From NCBI GenBank assembly GCA_016350165.1, contig CP066225.1, forward strand, positions 4,216,001-4,280,000: a stretch of DNA of 64,000 bases. The letters run 5' to 3'. Below the pieces are notes generated by a model. It worked only from the letters and a program-made list of their open reading frames with translations, was not told the origin of the DNA and did no database searches. Both the position numbers and the translations under genes were made by a program. Shown here piece after piece: positions 34,407-43,060 of the stretch (position 1 is its first letter; each line of letters begins with the position of its first letter). Source of the stretch: Planctomycetota bacterium. GTDB lineage: Bacteria; Planctomycetota; Phycisphaerae; Phycisphaerales; Phycisphaeraceae.

Positions 34407-35777
34407 TCAGGACACCCTCGCTAGTTGGTTGAGTTGGTTTGTTTTTGGCCAGGCGAAGTAGGCGTTGTTGAAGCAGATACCGAGTGGGAGGAGGTGTGTG
34501 CCGGTCCATTCACCGACGATGTTGAAGGGATGGTTGCCGGTGATTGCGAGGAGGGTCCAGCCGTCGCGGAAGTTGGGTGGGAGTGGGAGGAGGTTGTCGT
34601 TTTGATCGAGGATACACCAACGTGATTGGGATTTGAACTTAGTGTGGATGGCGGTGACGGATGCGAGTGAGAAAAGGGTTGAATCGAGGAGTGGGTTGGC
34701 GGCGAGTGCGGTGGTGTGATTGTTGAGAGTTTGGTTGATGTCGAGGTGCCCGGGGATGGTGTTGATGAGTGTGGGTTCACTTTGATCTTTGATGATGGCG
34801 CGGTTGGGGTATGAGCCGGGGTAGTAGATGATTTCGCTGGTGAATGAGGTGCCGACGAACAGAGAAGTGTTGGGTGGCTGATTACCGACGCCGAAGTCGA
34901 GGATTTGTGCGGGCTGGCATGTTTTCTGGTTGAGAAGCCAGGTGCGTAGGGTTGCGATGCGGTCGTCTTCGTTGAGGGTTTGGCCGACGACGAGGTATGT
35001 GCCGGGGGATGAGGGGAGGGTGAGAAGTTCTTCGCGTGTGGTGGTCCAGCCTATGTATGAGCGGAGATCGGCTTGAGTTTCTGGTGAGAGTTGGTCGAGG
35101 TTGCGGTAACCTTGGATGAGGAGGTGGATGCGAGAGAGGTGATGCATAAATTGTGATTGCCAATTGTCGCCTGAGCTGATGGATTGACTGAGTTGGCGAA
35201 CGAGGTTGGCGAGGCCGGGGGCTTGGGCGTCGATCATGCGCGAGGCCATTTCGTTCCAGTATGAGGGGGATTGGGTTTGTGCGGTGGCGAGGCCTTGGGA
35301 GAGGGTGTCACTGATGAAACGGGAGAGTTCGTCGAGGCCGGCTTGGATGTTGGCTTCACGTTTTTTGATGCGTTTTGCTTGTGCGGCGGGGTCGGCGGCC
35401 TTTGCTGCTTTGGTTTTGGCTTTTTCCTGTTGTTTTTGTGAACGTTGCTCACGTTTATCGAGCCAGTCTGTGACCCACTCGGGTGGGGAGGATTGAGGGA
35501 TGAAGTCGGGTTGCTCGGCGAAGATGAGCATGAGGCCTAGGGAGTGTTTGCAGGGGAATTTGCGGCTTGGGCAACTGCATTTGAAAGCTGGGCCGCGGAG
35601 GTCGATGCGTACCTGATATGGTTTTTTGCCGCTGCCTTTGGCTTCGCCCCAGATTGCGGTGTCGGATTGACCTGCGTTACTCCACTTACTGGTATTGGAT
35701 TGTGTTTTACCAGCTTTGATAGAAGCGGCGTCAGGCGCGAGGTCCAAGACCCGTTGAGATGTCCAAATTTCAGCCAT
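34407..35777 (-). CDS. SWIM zinc-finger protein of the MoxR/DUF5682 system
   Basis: 456 residues from the ATG at 35777; a TTG seven codons earlier is less likely. The SWIM motif CxCx6CxH is C67, C69, C76, H78 (FKCSCPSRKFPCKH). This zinc finger binds nucleic acid or protein. It is followed by a basic, Gln/Ala/Lys-rich helix (residues 105-145) and a long C-terminal domain without known motifs. It is the first gene of the six-gene operon. A -35/-10 pair lies about 45-70 bases upstream and an inverted repeat lies just beyond it. Confidence 0.87.
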   Translation of the reverse strand: MAEIWTSQRVLDLAPDAASIKAGKTQSNTSKWSNAGQSDTAIWGEAKGSGKKPYQVRIDLRGPAFKCSCPSRKFPCKHSLGLMLIFAEQPDFIPQSSPPEWVTDWLDKREQRSQKQQEKAKTKAAKAADPAAQAKRIKKREANIQAGLDELSRFISDTLSQGLATAQTQSPSYWNEMASRMIDAQAPGLANLVRQLSQSISSGDNWQSQFMHHLSRIHLLIQGYRNLDQLSPETQADLRSYIGWTTTREELLTLPSSPGTYLVVGQTLNEDDRIATLRTWLLNQKTCQPAQILDFGVGNQPPNTSLFVGTSFTSEIIYYPGSYPNRAIIKDQSEPTLINTIPGHLDINQTLNNHTTALAANPLLDSTLFSLASVTAIHTKFKSQSRWCILDQNDNLLPLPPNFRDGWTLLAITGNHPFNIVGEWTGTHLLPLGICFNNAYFAWPKTNQLNQLARVS

Positions 35778-35819
35778 CCAGCTACCCCGGAATTGCAAGG
35801 AAAGAAAGAATGAGCATGA

Positions 35820-35849
35820 ATTCTAATTATGTTGGGTGCAGATCGTCAA
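35820..35849 (-). promoter_or_regulatory. Putative sigma-70 promoter of the MoxR/DUF5682 operon
   Basis: On the minus strand, TTGACG (35849-35844), an 18-base spacer and TAGAAT (35825-35820) match the vegetative consensus well. The start codon of the first gene is 43 bases further on. Confidence 0.62.
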
Positions 35850-35863
35850 AGGAAAATGAAAGA

Positions 35864-35903
35864 TGTAACAAAATGTAGAGATGTGTGTTTACATTTTCTT
35901 ACA
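35864..35903. promoter_or_regulatory. Strong inverted repeat upstream of the MoxR/DUF5682 promoter
   Basis: TGTAACAAAATGTA (35864-35877) and TACATTTTCTTACA (35890-35903) pair at 13 of 14 positions across a 12-base spacer. The centre lies about 60-70 bases upstream of the predicted transcription start. That is typical of an activator site, although a repressor acting on a second promoter is possible. Confidence 0.6.
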
Positions 35904-36426
35904 TGCGTGTGATTTGTTGGTGAGAAATGATTTTCATTGTTGGGATTTTGTAAAGCGTTTTAGTGAGAGAAGAGAAGTACGTAAGTTAACTTTAAGTCAT
36001 GTGGCTCATCCAGAGCTTTTGCACAATCATGCGGATTTATAGTTAAAAACGAAAAAAATTGAAACATTATGCATTAAGACACGTCTTATAGGTATATTTA
36101 GATAAACAGGTATCGTGCGCCCCGGGAAGGCAGGGCAAATGTCAGTGGGATTGAGCATGTTTTTATAACCGCTTAATTGGATGGCAGATACGTAGAAATG
36201 TCTTCAGGAATGTGTACCTGTAATGCAAGTTGACTGTGGGCTGAAGGATTTATTTTTCTTTATTGGGGTCGATTTGCATGGGGCATGGGCGTGGGTGAAG
36301 TAAGTAAAGACAGCGACGATTATTGGGGTGTGGGAATGTGTTGTCGTGCGGCTTGATGTGGATCAAGTGTCGTGGACGGTGTTGCTGTATTCGGGCTGAC
36401 AATTTAACTCATGAAACTATAGATGT
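35904..36426. other. Intergenic region upstream of the type II secretion operon
   Basis: About 520 bases. AT-rich at first, then it holds GCGCCCCGGGAAGGCAGGGC near 36117, which looks structured but fits no riboswitch I know. It must contain the promoter of the secretion operon. No credible ORF is present. Confidence 0.45.
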
Positions 36427-38148
36427 ATGACACAGATAGATCAGACGATTGAAGGGCAGTTGGCGCATGTTTGGCAACGTGATGGAATACTCACGGAGGT
36501 TCAGGCGAATGAGTTGCTGAGGTGTCATAAGGCGAATGGGAAGCCGTTGGAGGTACTGGCGGGGGAATTGGGGTTTGCAGATAGCGGTCAGATTATTGGG
36601 AGTCTTGTTGAGGTTTATGGTGTTGAGGTCGTTGATTTAGAGAAGGTGAAGCCGGAAACGAATGCGCTGGAGTTGGTTGGAGCTGATTTAGCGTATAAAC
36701 ACAAATTAATGCCGTTGGAAGTCGATGGTGGTCGACTGTTGATTGCGATGGCGAATCCGTTTGATGGGGAAGCGCTGAAGGCGGCGAGGATTGAGAGTGG
36801 TCGTCGAATTTCGGTGTGTTATGCACGTGAGTTGGAATTGTTTGAAGCGATTGAGCGAGCGTATGGTTCGAATGTCGCGCGAATGATTGCGGATTTGAGA
36901 GGTTCTGAGTCGAATGGTTCGGCGGATGATGACGAGGTGATAAGCCGAGCGTCTGTGGTTGAGTTGCAGGAGATGGCGAGGGAGCCATCGGTGGTTAACT
37001 TGGTGAATCTGATTTTGCTTGAAGCGGTTGAAGCGAATGCGAGTGACGTGCATATCGAGCCGTTTGAGAAGAAGATTTACCTGAAGTATCGGATTGATGG
37101 TGCGTTGCAGAATTTTCCTCCGCCGCCTGCGCATTTGTGTGCGGCGATTGTGAGTCGTATCAAGATCATGGCGGATATGAATATTGCGGAAAGGTTTGTG
37201 CCGCAGGACGGTCATATTCGGTTTAAGACAGCTCAGGATAAGGTTGATATTCGTGTGTCGACTGTGCCGACGGTGTTTGGCGAGTCGGTGGTTATGCGCA
37301 TTTTGAATCGTAGTTTAGGGCTTATTGAGCTTGAACATTTGGGGTTGAGTGGTGCGAAGCTTGGAACATTTGAGCATGCGATTGAGAAACCACATGGGAT
37401 TGTGTTGGTAACGGGGCCTACGGGTTCAGGTAAGACGACGACGTTGTATGCTGCGTTGAATAAGGTTTTCAGTCCTGAGAAGAAGATTATTACGATTGAG
37501 GAGCCGGTGGAGTACCAGTTGGATGGTATCAATCAGATTCCGGTGAATCATAAACGTGGTGTGGACTTTGCGACAGGTTTGCGAGCGATTCTGCGTCAAG
37601 ACCCGGACGTGATTATGGTGGGTGAAATTCGTGATAATGAGACGGCAGACATTGCGATTCGTAGTGCGTTGACAGGGCATATGGTGTTCTCGACGCTGCA
37701 CACGAATAATGCAGCAGGTGCGGTGACAAGATTGTTGGATATGCAGGTTGAGCCTTATTTGTTGGCCTCTTCATTAGAGACGGTGTTGGCACAGCGGCTG
37801 GTTAGACGAATTTGTAAACATTGTCGCGCGGAGGTTGAGCCTGATGGGGGGTTGATTGACCGTATGGGTGTGAGTTCAACGGCTTACTCGGGTGTTCAGT
37901 TCTATAAAGGGCAGGGTTGCAAGTATTGTCGTGATACGGGGTATTCGGGGCGGCAAGGTATTTATGAATTGTTGCCTGTTACAGAAGAAATTCGTCATGC
38001 GATTATGCATCAGGCGAGTGCTGCGGAGATTATGAAGCATGCACCGACTGGGCATGAAGTCATGAGAATGGATGGTTTCCATAAGGCGTGTCGAGGTGAG
38101 ACAACGTTGGAGGAAATTTTGAGGGTGACGCAGGATTCAGAAATGTAA
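36427..38148 (+). CDS. gspE: Type II secretion ATPase GspE
   Basis: 573 residues. The N-terminal MSHEN/GspE_N domain (1-150) is followed by the secretion ATPase domain. Signatures are SDVHIEPFEKKIYLKYRIDG, Walker A GPTGSGKTTT, the Asp box ITIEEPVEY, Walker B LRQDPDVIMVGEIRD and the His box GHMVFSTLHTN. A C-terminal zinc module has CKHC and CKYC. GspE powers pseudopilus assembly at the inner membrane. PilB is similar, but the downstream pseudopilin set points to type II secretion. First gene of an eleven-gene operon. No clear Shine-Dalgarno sequence precedes the ATG. Confidence 0.93.
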   Translation: MTQIDQTIEGQLAHVWQRDGILTEVQANELLRCHKANGKPLEVLAGELGFADSGQIIGSLVEVYGVEVVDLEKVKPETNALELVGADLAYKHKLMPLEVDGGRLLIAMANPFDGEALKAARIESGRRISVCYARELELFEAIERAYGSNVARMIADLRGSESNGSADDDEVISRASVVELQEMAREPSVVNLVNLILLEAVEANASDVHIEPFEKKIYLKYRIDGALQNFPPPPAHLCAAIVSRIKIMADMNIAERFVPQDGHIRFKTAQDKVDIRVSTVPTVFGESVVMRILNRSLGLIELEHLGLSGAKLGTFEHAIEKPHGIVLVTGPTGSGKTTTLYAALNKVFSPEKKIITIEEPVEYQLDGINQIPVNHKRGVDFATGLRAILRQDPDVIMVGEIRDNETADIAIRSALTGHMVFSTLHTNNAAGAVTRLLDMQVEPYLLASSLETVLAQRLVRRICKHCRAEVEPDGGLIDRMGVSSTAYSGVQFYKGQGCKYCRDTGYSGRQGIYELLPVTEEIRHAIMHQASAAEIMKHAPTGHEVMRMDGFHKACRGETTLEEILRVTQDSEM

Positions 38149-38225
38149 AGGGTTAAGGGGGAGGTTGGATACCGGGATAAGAAGTCGAGTCTTAATGGCT
38201 GCAGCTGTAAGAGAAACTTAAGTTT

Positions 38226-39479
38226 ATGATCAGTACATCTACATTTGATTATGAAGCGATAGATGGGAGCGGGAAGTCGTGTGAGGGCCAAATCTCGGCG
38301 GGCAGTCGTGAGCAGGCGATCGCGAATCTTGCGGGGCAGGGTGTTTTTGTGACGCAGATGGCGGAGATTGGTGGTCATGAAAAGAAGGTGGCGGGTAAGC
38401 AAGAGAATCGTGAGGGATTTAGTTGGCCGAGTGGGAACCGTGTGTCTGCGAAGCAGATGTTGTTGGTTTGGCGTCAACTTGCAACAGGTGTTGAAGCGGG
38501 GTTGTCGTTACTTGAAACATTGCAGATTGTTGAACAGCAATCGGATGTGCCTGCGGTGAAAGCACTCTTGGGTGATCTTGCGAATCGCGTGAAGGGTGGT
38601 GAGTCGATGTCGGATGCGATGAAGGCTCACTCGAAAGTTTTCTCGAAGATGCAAGTAAGTATGGTTGCAGCAGGTGAGACAGCGGGGATGTTGGAGAAGG
38701 TGTTTGAGTCGCTGGTTGGTTTTGCGGAACGTGAGAACGAGATTAAAAGACGCGTGCAGGCAGCATTGTTTTATCCGGTGATTGTGCTTGCAGTGGCGGT
38801 GATTTCGGTCATTGTGATTTTGGTGTTTGTGATCCCGACGATTATTGGCGCGGTGAGTGATAGTTCGATGGTGTTGCCGCTGCCGACTCGAATGTTGTTG
38901 GTGATTCGCGATGTGGTTGTTTATTGGGGTTGGTTGGTTTTGGGTTTAAGTGCGTTTGGCTATTGGCGGTTTAAACTGTGGACAGCAACGGAAGAGGGGT
39001 TGTTGAAGTTTGATGCGTTTAAGTTGAGGTTGCCGATTGTTGGGAACACGATTCGTAAGATTGCAGTGGCAAGGTTTGCGAGAACGTTAGGTACGATGGC
39101 AAAATCAGGGATTAATATTCTTGAAGCGCTGAGTGTACTGCGTGATTCGTTGGGTAATGAAGCGCTTGCTGTGAAGACAGATGAGGTGAAGAGTGGGATT
39201 ACTCAGGGGCAATCGATTGCGAAGCCGTTGGAGGAGACGGGGGAATTCCCGCCGATGTTTATCCAGGTGATTGCACTTGGTGAGAAAACGGGACGGTTGG
39301 ATGAAATGCTGATACATGCAGCGGATGCGTTTGATAAAGATACAGAGGTTGCGATTGACCGGTTGATGGTTGTGCTACCTACGTTGATCATTTTGGTTTT
39401 GGCGGTGGTTGTCGGATTTATTTTATTGTCAGTTTTACTGCCTATCCTGGAGATGCAGACAGCGATCACAGGTGTGTAG
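38226..39479 (+). CDS. gspF: Type II secretion inner-membrane protein GspF
   Basis: 417 residues with two T2SSF domains (near 80-205 and 285-405) and three membrane helices. The first helix is VIVLAVAVISVIVILVFVIPTII, another is VYWGWLVLGLSAFGYW, and the last is LIILVLAVVVGFILLSVLLPIL. The conserved Q-L-A-T-G-x-x-A-G motif appears as WRQLATGVEAGLSLLETL. GspF is the platform protein on which GspE acts. It lies 77 bases after gspE. Confidence 0.92.
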   Translation: MISTSTFDYEAIDGSGKSCEGQISAGSREQAIANLAGQGVFVTQMAEIGGHEKKVAGKQENREGFSWPSGNRVSAKQMLLVWRQLATGVEAGLSLLETLQIVEQQSDVPAVKALLGDLANRVKGGESMSDAMKAHSKVFSKMQVSMVAAGETAGMLEKVFESLVGFAERENEIKRRVQAALFYPVIVLAVAVISVIVILVFVIPTIIGAVSDSSMVLPLPTRMLLVIRDVVVYWGWLVLGLSAFGYWRFKLWTATEEGLLKFDAFKLRLPIVGNTIRKIAVARFARTLGTMAKSGINILEALSVLRDSLGNEALAVKTDEVKSGITQGQSIAKPLEETGEFPPMFIQVIALGEKTGRLDEMLIHAADAFDKDTEVAIDRLMVVLPTLIILVLAVVVGFILLSVLLPILEMQTAITGV

Positions 39480-39510
39480 TTTTCTCTTATAAAAAAAAGG
39501 GAGTTTTGAG

Positions 39511-39933
39511 ATGTATAGGAAAGAAGGTCTTGGTGTTCGTGGCGGTTTTACGCTGATCGAAATTTTGGTGGTTGTGGTTTTGATTGGTGTTTTGATGGCG
39601 TTAGTTGCACCGAAATTTATTGGGCGTATTGGTCAGGCGAAGAGTGCCGTGGCAGCTCAGAAGATTGTGAGTATTGAGTCAGCGATCAGTACGTTTAATC
39701 TGGATTATGAACGTTATCCAGAAAATCTTCGTGAGTTGATTGAGAAGCCCGCAGATATTGAAGATGCGAAATGGATGCCACCAAGCTTGAAGGAAAAAGA
39801 TTTGCTTGATCCTTGGGGTAATGAAATTGAATACGTTTTTCCAGGAAATCATGGGTATTTTGATTTGATCAGTTATGGTGCGGACAGCCAAGAAGGCGGA
39901 GAAGGCGACAATGCGGACATCACTAACTGGTAA
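39511..39933 (+). CDS. gspG: Major pseudopilin GspG
   Basis: 140 residues. The prepilin peptidase site is GGFTLIEILVVVVLIGVLMA, with cleavage after Gly and the conserved Glu5. The C-terminal calcium-site region has DPWGNEIEYVFPGNHGYFDLISYGADSQEGG, the hallmark of GspG rather than a type IV pilin. It forms the body of the pseudopilus. AAGGGAG precedes the ATG. The next gene begins inside its last codons. Confidence 0.95.
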   Translation: MYRKEGLGVRGGFTLIEILVVVVLIGVLMALVAPKFIGRIGQAKSAVAAQKIVSIESAISTFNLDYERYPENLRELIEKPADIEDAKWMPPSLKEKDLLDPWGNEIEYVFPGNHGYFDLISYGADSQEGGEGDNADITNW

Positions 39934-40534
39934 AGAAAAGGGCTTTACGCTCATTGAAATACTGGTAGTGCTAACGCTTGTTGGCGTGCTTGTTGGGATG
40001 ACTGTTGTGCGATTGGGCGGAACACTTGAGAAGGCGCGGACGCGATCAGTTGCTGAGCGAGTTTATAGTTTGATGAAATTCGCTCAGCAAAGAGCGATCA
40101 ATACAGGTCGATCATGTCGGCTTGTAATTGATGAAGATGATCGTGTGGCTTTTCTTGAGGAACTGGGGAAGGATAAAGAAGGGGAAGAAGATGTTGAGGA
40201 TTATGAGGTGGAAGTTGGGACGTGGTTTGCAGTGAAAAACGCGTTCGTGAAACGAGTTGAACTTCGAGATGATGTGAGGATTGAGCTCGTTGAGAATGAG
40301 CAGGAGATGGAAGGAGAATTGGAGGAAGAGGGGGATATGATTAGCCCTGAACTAGTTGTGGTCTATTATACGGATAGACCGAGTAAGCGTGTGATGGTTC
40401 ATGTCGTTGGCGAGGGGGGGGGGATGACAATAACGAGCGGTTATGCAGGCGGTGAAATTGAACTGCATAAAGAGCTTCGAAATGAGTATGAAGAAATGAG
40501 GCGGGATCTAGATTTGACTGAGAATGAGTATTAA
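39911..40534 (+). CDS. gspH: Pseudopilin GspH-like
   Basis: 207 residues from the ATG at 39911, which lies inside the end of gspG; GGAGAAGG precedes it. A prepilin motif, KGFTLIEILVVLTLVGVLVG, is followed by AQQRAINTGRSCRLVID, the usual GspH context. The body is unusually acidic (EEDVEDYEVEVG, EQEMEGELEEEGD). A minor pseudopilin at or near the tip. Confidence 0.85.
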   Translation: MRTSLTGKEKGFTLIEILVVLTLVGVLVGMTVVRLGGTLEKARTRSVAERVYSLMKFAQQRAINTGRSCRLVIDEDDRVAFLEELGKDKEGEEDVEDYEVEVGTWFAVKNAFVKRVELRDDVRIELVENEQEMEGELEEEGDMISPELVVVYYTDRPSKRVMVHVVGEGGGMTITSGYAGGEIELHKELRNEYEEMRRDLDLTENEY

Positions 40535-40548
40535 AGCTGAAGAGCAGG

Positions 40549-41019
40549 ATGAATAACGAGACGCAAAATAATCAATACGTAAATGAAGCTGAGCATGTCA
40601 TGCGATGTCGCTGCGGCGGTTTTACGATGATTGAAATGTTGTGTGCAGGTGTGATTCTTGCGATCTGCGGTACGGTGATTGGTGCGTTGACGATTCGACA
40701 GATGACGTCTATTGAGATGTCACGTGATTATCAAGCGGTGGCGGTGATTGTTGATGAAGTATTTACGAAGGTTGATGTAATTGGGCCAGCGAGGATTATG
40801 CTTGAAGGGCCGACGGAAGGGCAATCGGATAATCCCGCTTATGAAAGATTTAGCTGGGATTTAGAGGTTGAGGAGAATGAAGAGCATGCGGATTTATATG
40901 AGATCGATCTGACTGTTCAGTGGCAAGTGAATGGTGGTATTAGAGAATATAAAGCACATACGGCGTTGTATGACCCTTCCAACTCTCGAACGACTAGTTT
41001 GAATTGGGGGGATATTTAG
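40549..41019 (+). CDS. gspI: Pseudopilin GspI-like
   Basis: 156 residues. A 24-residue Asn/Gln-rich leader with three Cys is followed by a prepilin motif, GGFTMIEMLCAGVILAICG. The short body is consistent with a minor pseudopilin. The GspI assignment rests on operon order (after H, before J). Fifteen bases separate it from gspH. Confidence 0.72.
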   Translation: MNNETQNNQYVNEAEHVMRCRCGGFTMIEMLCAGVILAICGTVIGALTIRQMTSIEMSRDYQAVAVIVDEVFTKVDVIGPARIMLEGPTEGQSDNPAYERFSWDLEVEENEEHADLYEIDLTVQWQVNGGIREYKAHTALYDPSNSRTTSLNWGDI

Positions 41020-41021
41020 TT

Positions 41022-41762
41022 ATGAAAACTAGACGTGATGGATTTGGGTTTACGCTTGTTGAATTGCTTGTGACGATGACATTATTGGCACTGGTGACGG
41101 GGATCAGTACGTTGATGTTGAGGCAGGTGGTGAATGTGAAAGGGCGTGTGGATGAGGGATATGATCTTCAGCAACAGGCTCGACATGCGATTGAGATGGT
41201 GTCGAATTCGTTGATGAATGTTGCGAGATTTCCGCAGCGTAGGCAGTGGGTCTTGCAGGGAGTTGATGGTGAGTGGGAGGGGCTGAATGATGATGAGGTT
41301 ACGTATTTTGGAGTTGTGCATCAACAAGTTCGGTATGGTTATGCTGAGAGTGATGTGAAGGAAGTGCATTTTAGAATTGAAAGGCGAGAGGAAACTGAGG
41401 AAACGCCTGCGATGGGTGCGTTGGTTTTAAGGTTAGATCCGACATTGAATGAGGAGCCAGATGAGGGGGGGGTGGAGATGGTGGTTGCAAAGAATATTGT
41501 AGGGCTAAATGTTGAATATCATGATGGTGTGGATTGGGTGCATGACTGGGAAGTTGATCAAGGTTTGAAGTATCCACAGTTAATGCGTGTTACTGTTACG
41601 GCTGAAGATTCGATGAAGCCAAGGCGTCGTGTTACGCTTACACGTTTGGTGAATTTACCTTGGATGAAAGATTTGGAGTGGAAGCAACCTAAGAAAAAGA
41701 AAAGGGGTAAAGGGCAGGGTAATCAGCGTCGTGGCAATCGGCGTAGAGGGGGGCGAGCATGA
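41022..41762 (+). CDS. gspJ: Pseudopilin GspJ-like
   Basis: 246 residues from the ATG at 41022, with GGGGGGAT upstream. The prepilin motif is FGFTLVELLVTMTLLALVTG. The body contains QQQARHAIEMVSNSLMNVARF, like the QQ-x-RAL region of GspJ. The C-terminus is a Lys/Arg/Gly/Asn-rich tail (KKKKRGKGQGNQRRGNRRRGG), which is odd for a pseudopilin. The stop overlaps the gspK start. Confidence 0.8.
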   Translation: MKTRRDGFGFTLVELLVTMTLLALVTGISTLMLRQVVNVKGRVDEGYDLQQQARHAIEMVSNSLMNVARFPQRRQWVLQGVDGEWEGLNDDEVTYFGVVHQQVRYGYAESDVKEVHFRIERREETEETPAMGALVLRLDPTLNEEPDEGGVEMVVAKNIVGLNVEYHDGVDWVHDWEVDQGLKYPQLMRVTVTAEDSMKPRRRVTLTRLVNLPWMKDLEWKQPKKKKRGKGQGNQRRGNRRRGGRA

Positions 41763-43060
41763 ATCGATTAAGAGAACGAGGTTCGGCAATTGTGCTCGTG
41801 ATGTGGGTCGTGATCATCGCGACAGTGTTGTTAGTTGGTATGACACAACGATCGATGATGGGTTTGTCGCTTGGGCGAAGTGAAGTTGAGAGAGTGCGTG
41901 CACATTGGTTGGCACGCGGGGGAGTTGAAAAAGCGTTGTGTGTATTGGCCACTGATATTGATGAAGGCGATTCGCTGCAAGATCTCTGGTTTGACGATAA
42001 AGAGCAGTTTGTGCAAGAGTATGAAGGGGTTGGTAGCTTTAAGGTTCATTATCTTGATTATTCAGATGGTGGATTGGTTGAACGTTATGGTGCGTTGGAT
42101 TTGGCGAGTAGACTAAATGTGAACGCAGCTAATGTAGAGATGATTGCGATGTGCCCAGGTAGTGATGAAGTGATTGCTGCATCGATTCTGGATTGGCGTG
42201 ACAGTGATTCGCGTACTAGAGGTTCGGGAGCTGAGAACGGGTATTACGGTGAGATGGATTTGCCATATAGTGCTCGTAATAAAGCTTTTGAAAGTGATGG
42301 GGAAGTGATGTTGATTCAAGGAGTGGACAAGGGAAATTATTTTGGGAGATTTAAGTCAGTATCGCATCGCCGACAGTTGCTTTATCAGATTACAAGTGAA
42401 ATAGGCAGCATTGATGATGCGCAAGATTTAGGGCTTGCATATTGGTTGACTGCATATGGAAAGCGTAATGCGAAATCAGATGATGGTTCACAGCAAATTT
42501 ATAACATCAATAGTGTTTCAGAAAATGATCTGCAGAATTCATTGAATCTCTCGAAAGAACTCGCAAAAGCAATTGTCGAGAAGCGTGGTAATAATGGGTT
42601 TGAGAGTCTTTTTGATTTACTTGATGTAGAAGTGAAGAGCGATTCGAAAGAGAAGCCGCAGCAGGGGAAAATCAATGAGGTTTCAATTGGATGGATTGCT
42701 GAGAATTTTGAGAGCTTAACAATCTCAGATGAAGATGAAATTTATACGGGCTTGAATATTAATACTGCGTCATCATATCTATTGAACTGTTTGCCTGAGA
42801 TTGATAGTCGAGCAGTTGATCAGATAGTCAGCTTTCGTGATTCATCGGAGGGGCCGTTTGTTGATATGAAGCAATTGTTAGATGTAGTGGGGGATGATGT
42901 GTTTCGAGATATCGCTGAGTTTGTTGTTACTCAAAGTCAGACTTTTGAAGTGACATGTACTGCCGAGACGCTGCAGGGGGTGAGAAGGCAAATTACGGTT
43001 GTCGTGGAGCGTGATAACGACAAGGTCAAAATTATATACTGGCATCAGAGTGAAACGTGA
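41759..43060 (+). CDS. gspK: Pseudopilin GspK-like
   Basis: 433 residues. The start RERGSAIVLVMWVVIIATVL is the divergent prepilin motif of GspK, which lacks the usual Glu5. The GspK body follows, with helix-hairpin-helix-like segments: RLNVNAANVEMIAMCPGSDE, LNINTASSYLLNCLPEID and NGFESLFDLLDV. GspK caps the pseudopilus with I and J. It overlaps gspJ (ATGA) and gspL (GTGA). Confidence 0.85.
   Translation: MNRLRERGSAIVLVMWVVIIATVLLVGMTQRSMMGLSLGRSEVERVRAHWLARGGVEKALCVLATDIDEGDSLQDLWFDDKEQFVQEYEGVGSFKVHYLDYSDGGLVERYGALDLASRLNVNAANVEMIAMCPGSDEVIAASILDWRDSDSRTRGSGAENGYYGEMDLPYSARNKAFESDGEVMLIQGVDKGNYFGRFKSVSHRRQLLYQITSEIGSIDDAQDLGLAYWLTAYGKRNAKSDDGSQQIYNINSVSENDLQNSLNLSKELAKAIVEKRGNNGFESLFDLLDVEVKSDSKEKPQQGKINEVSIGWIAENFESLTISDEDEIYTGLNINTASSYLLNCLPEIDSRAVDQIVSFRDSSEGPFVDMKQLLDVVGDDVFRDIAEFVVTQSQTFEVTCTAETLQGVRRQITVVVERDNDKVKIIYWHQSET

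Noticed and set aside
36105-36180. Cyclic-di-GMP or cobalamin riboswitch before the secretion operon
   Set aside because: GCGCCCCGGGAAGGCAGGGCAA looks structured but does not match either consensus.
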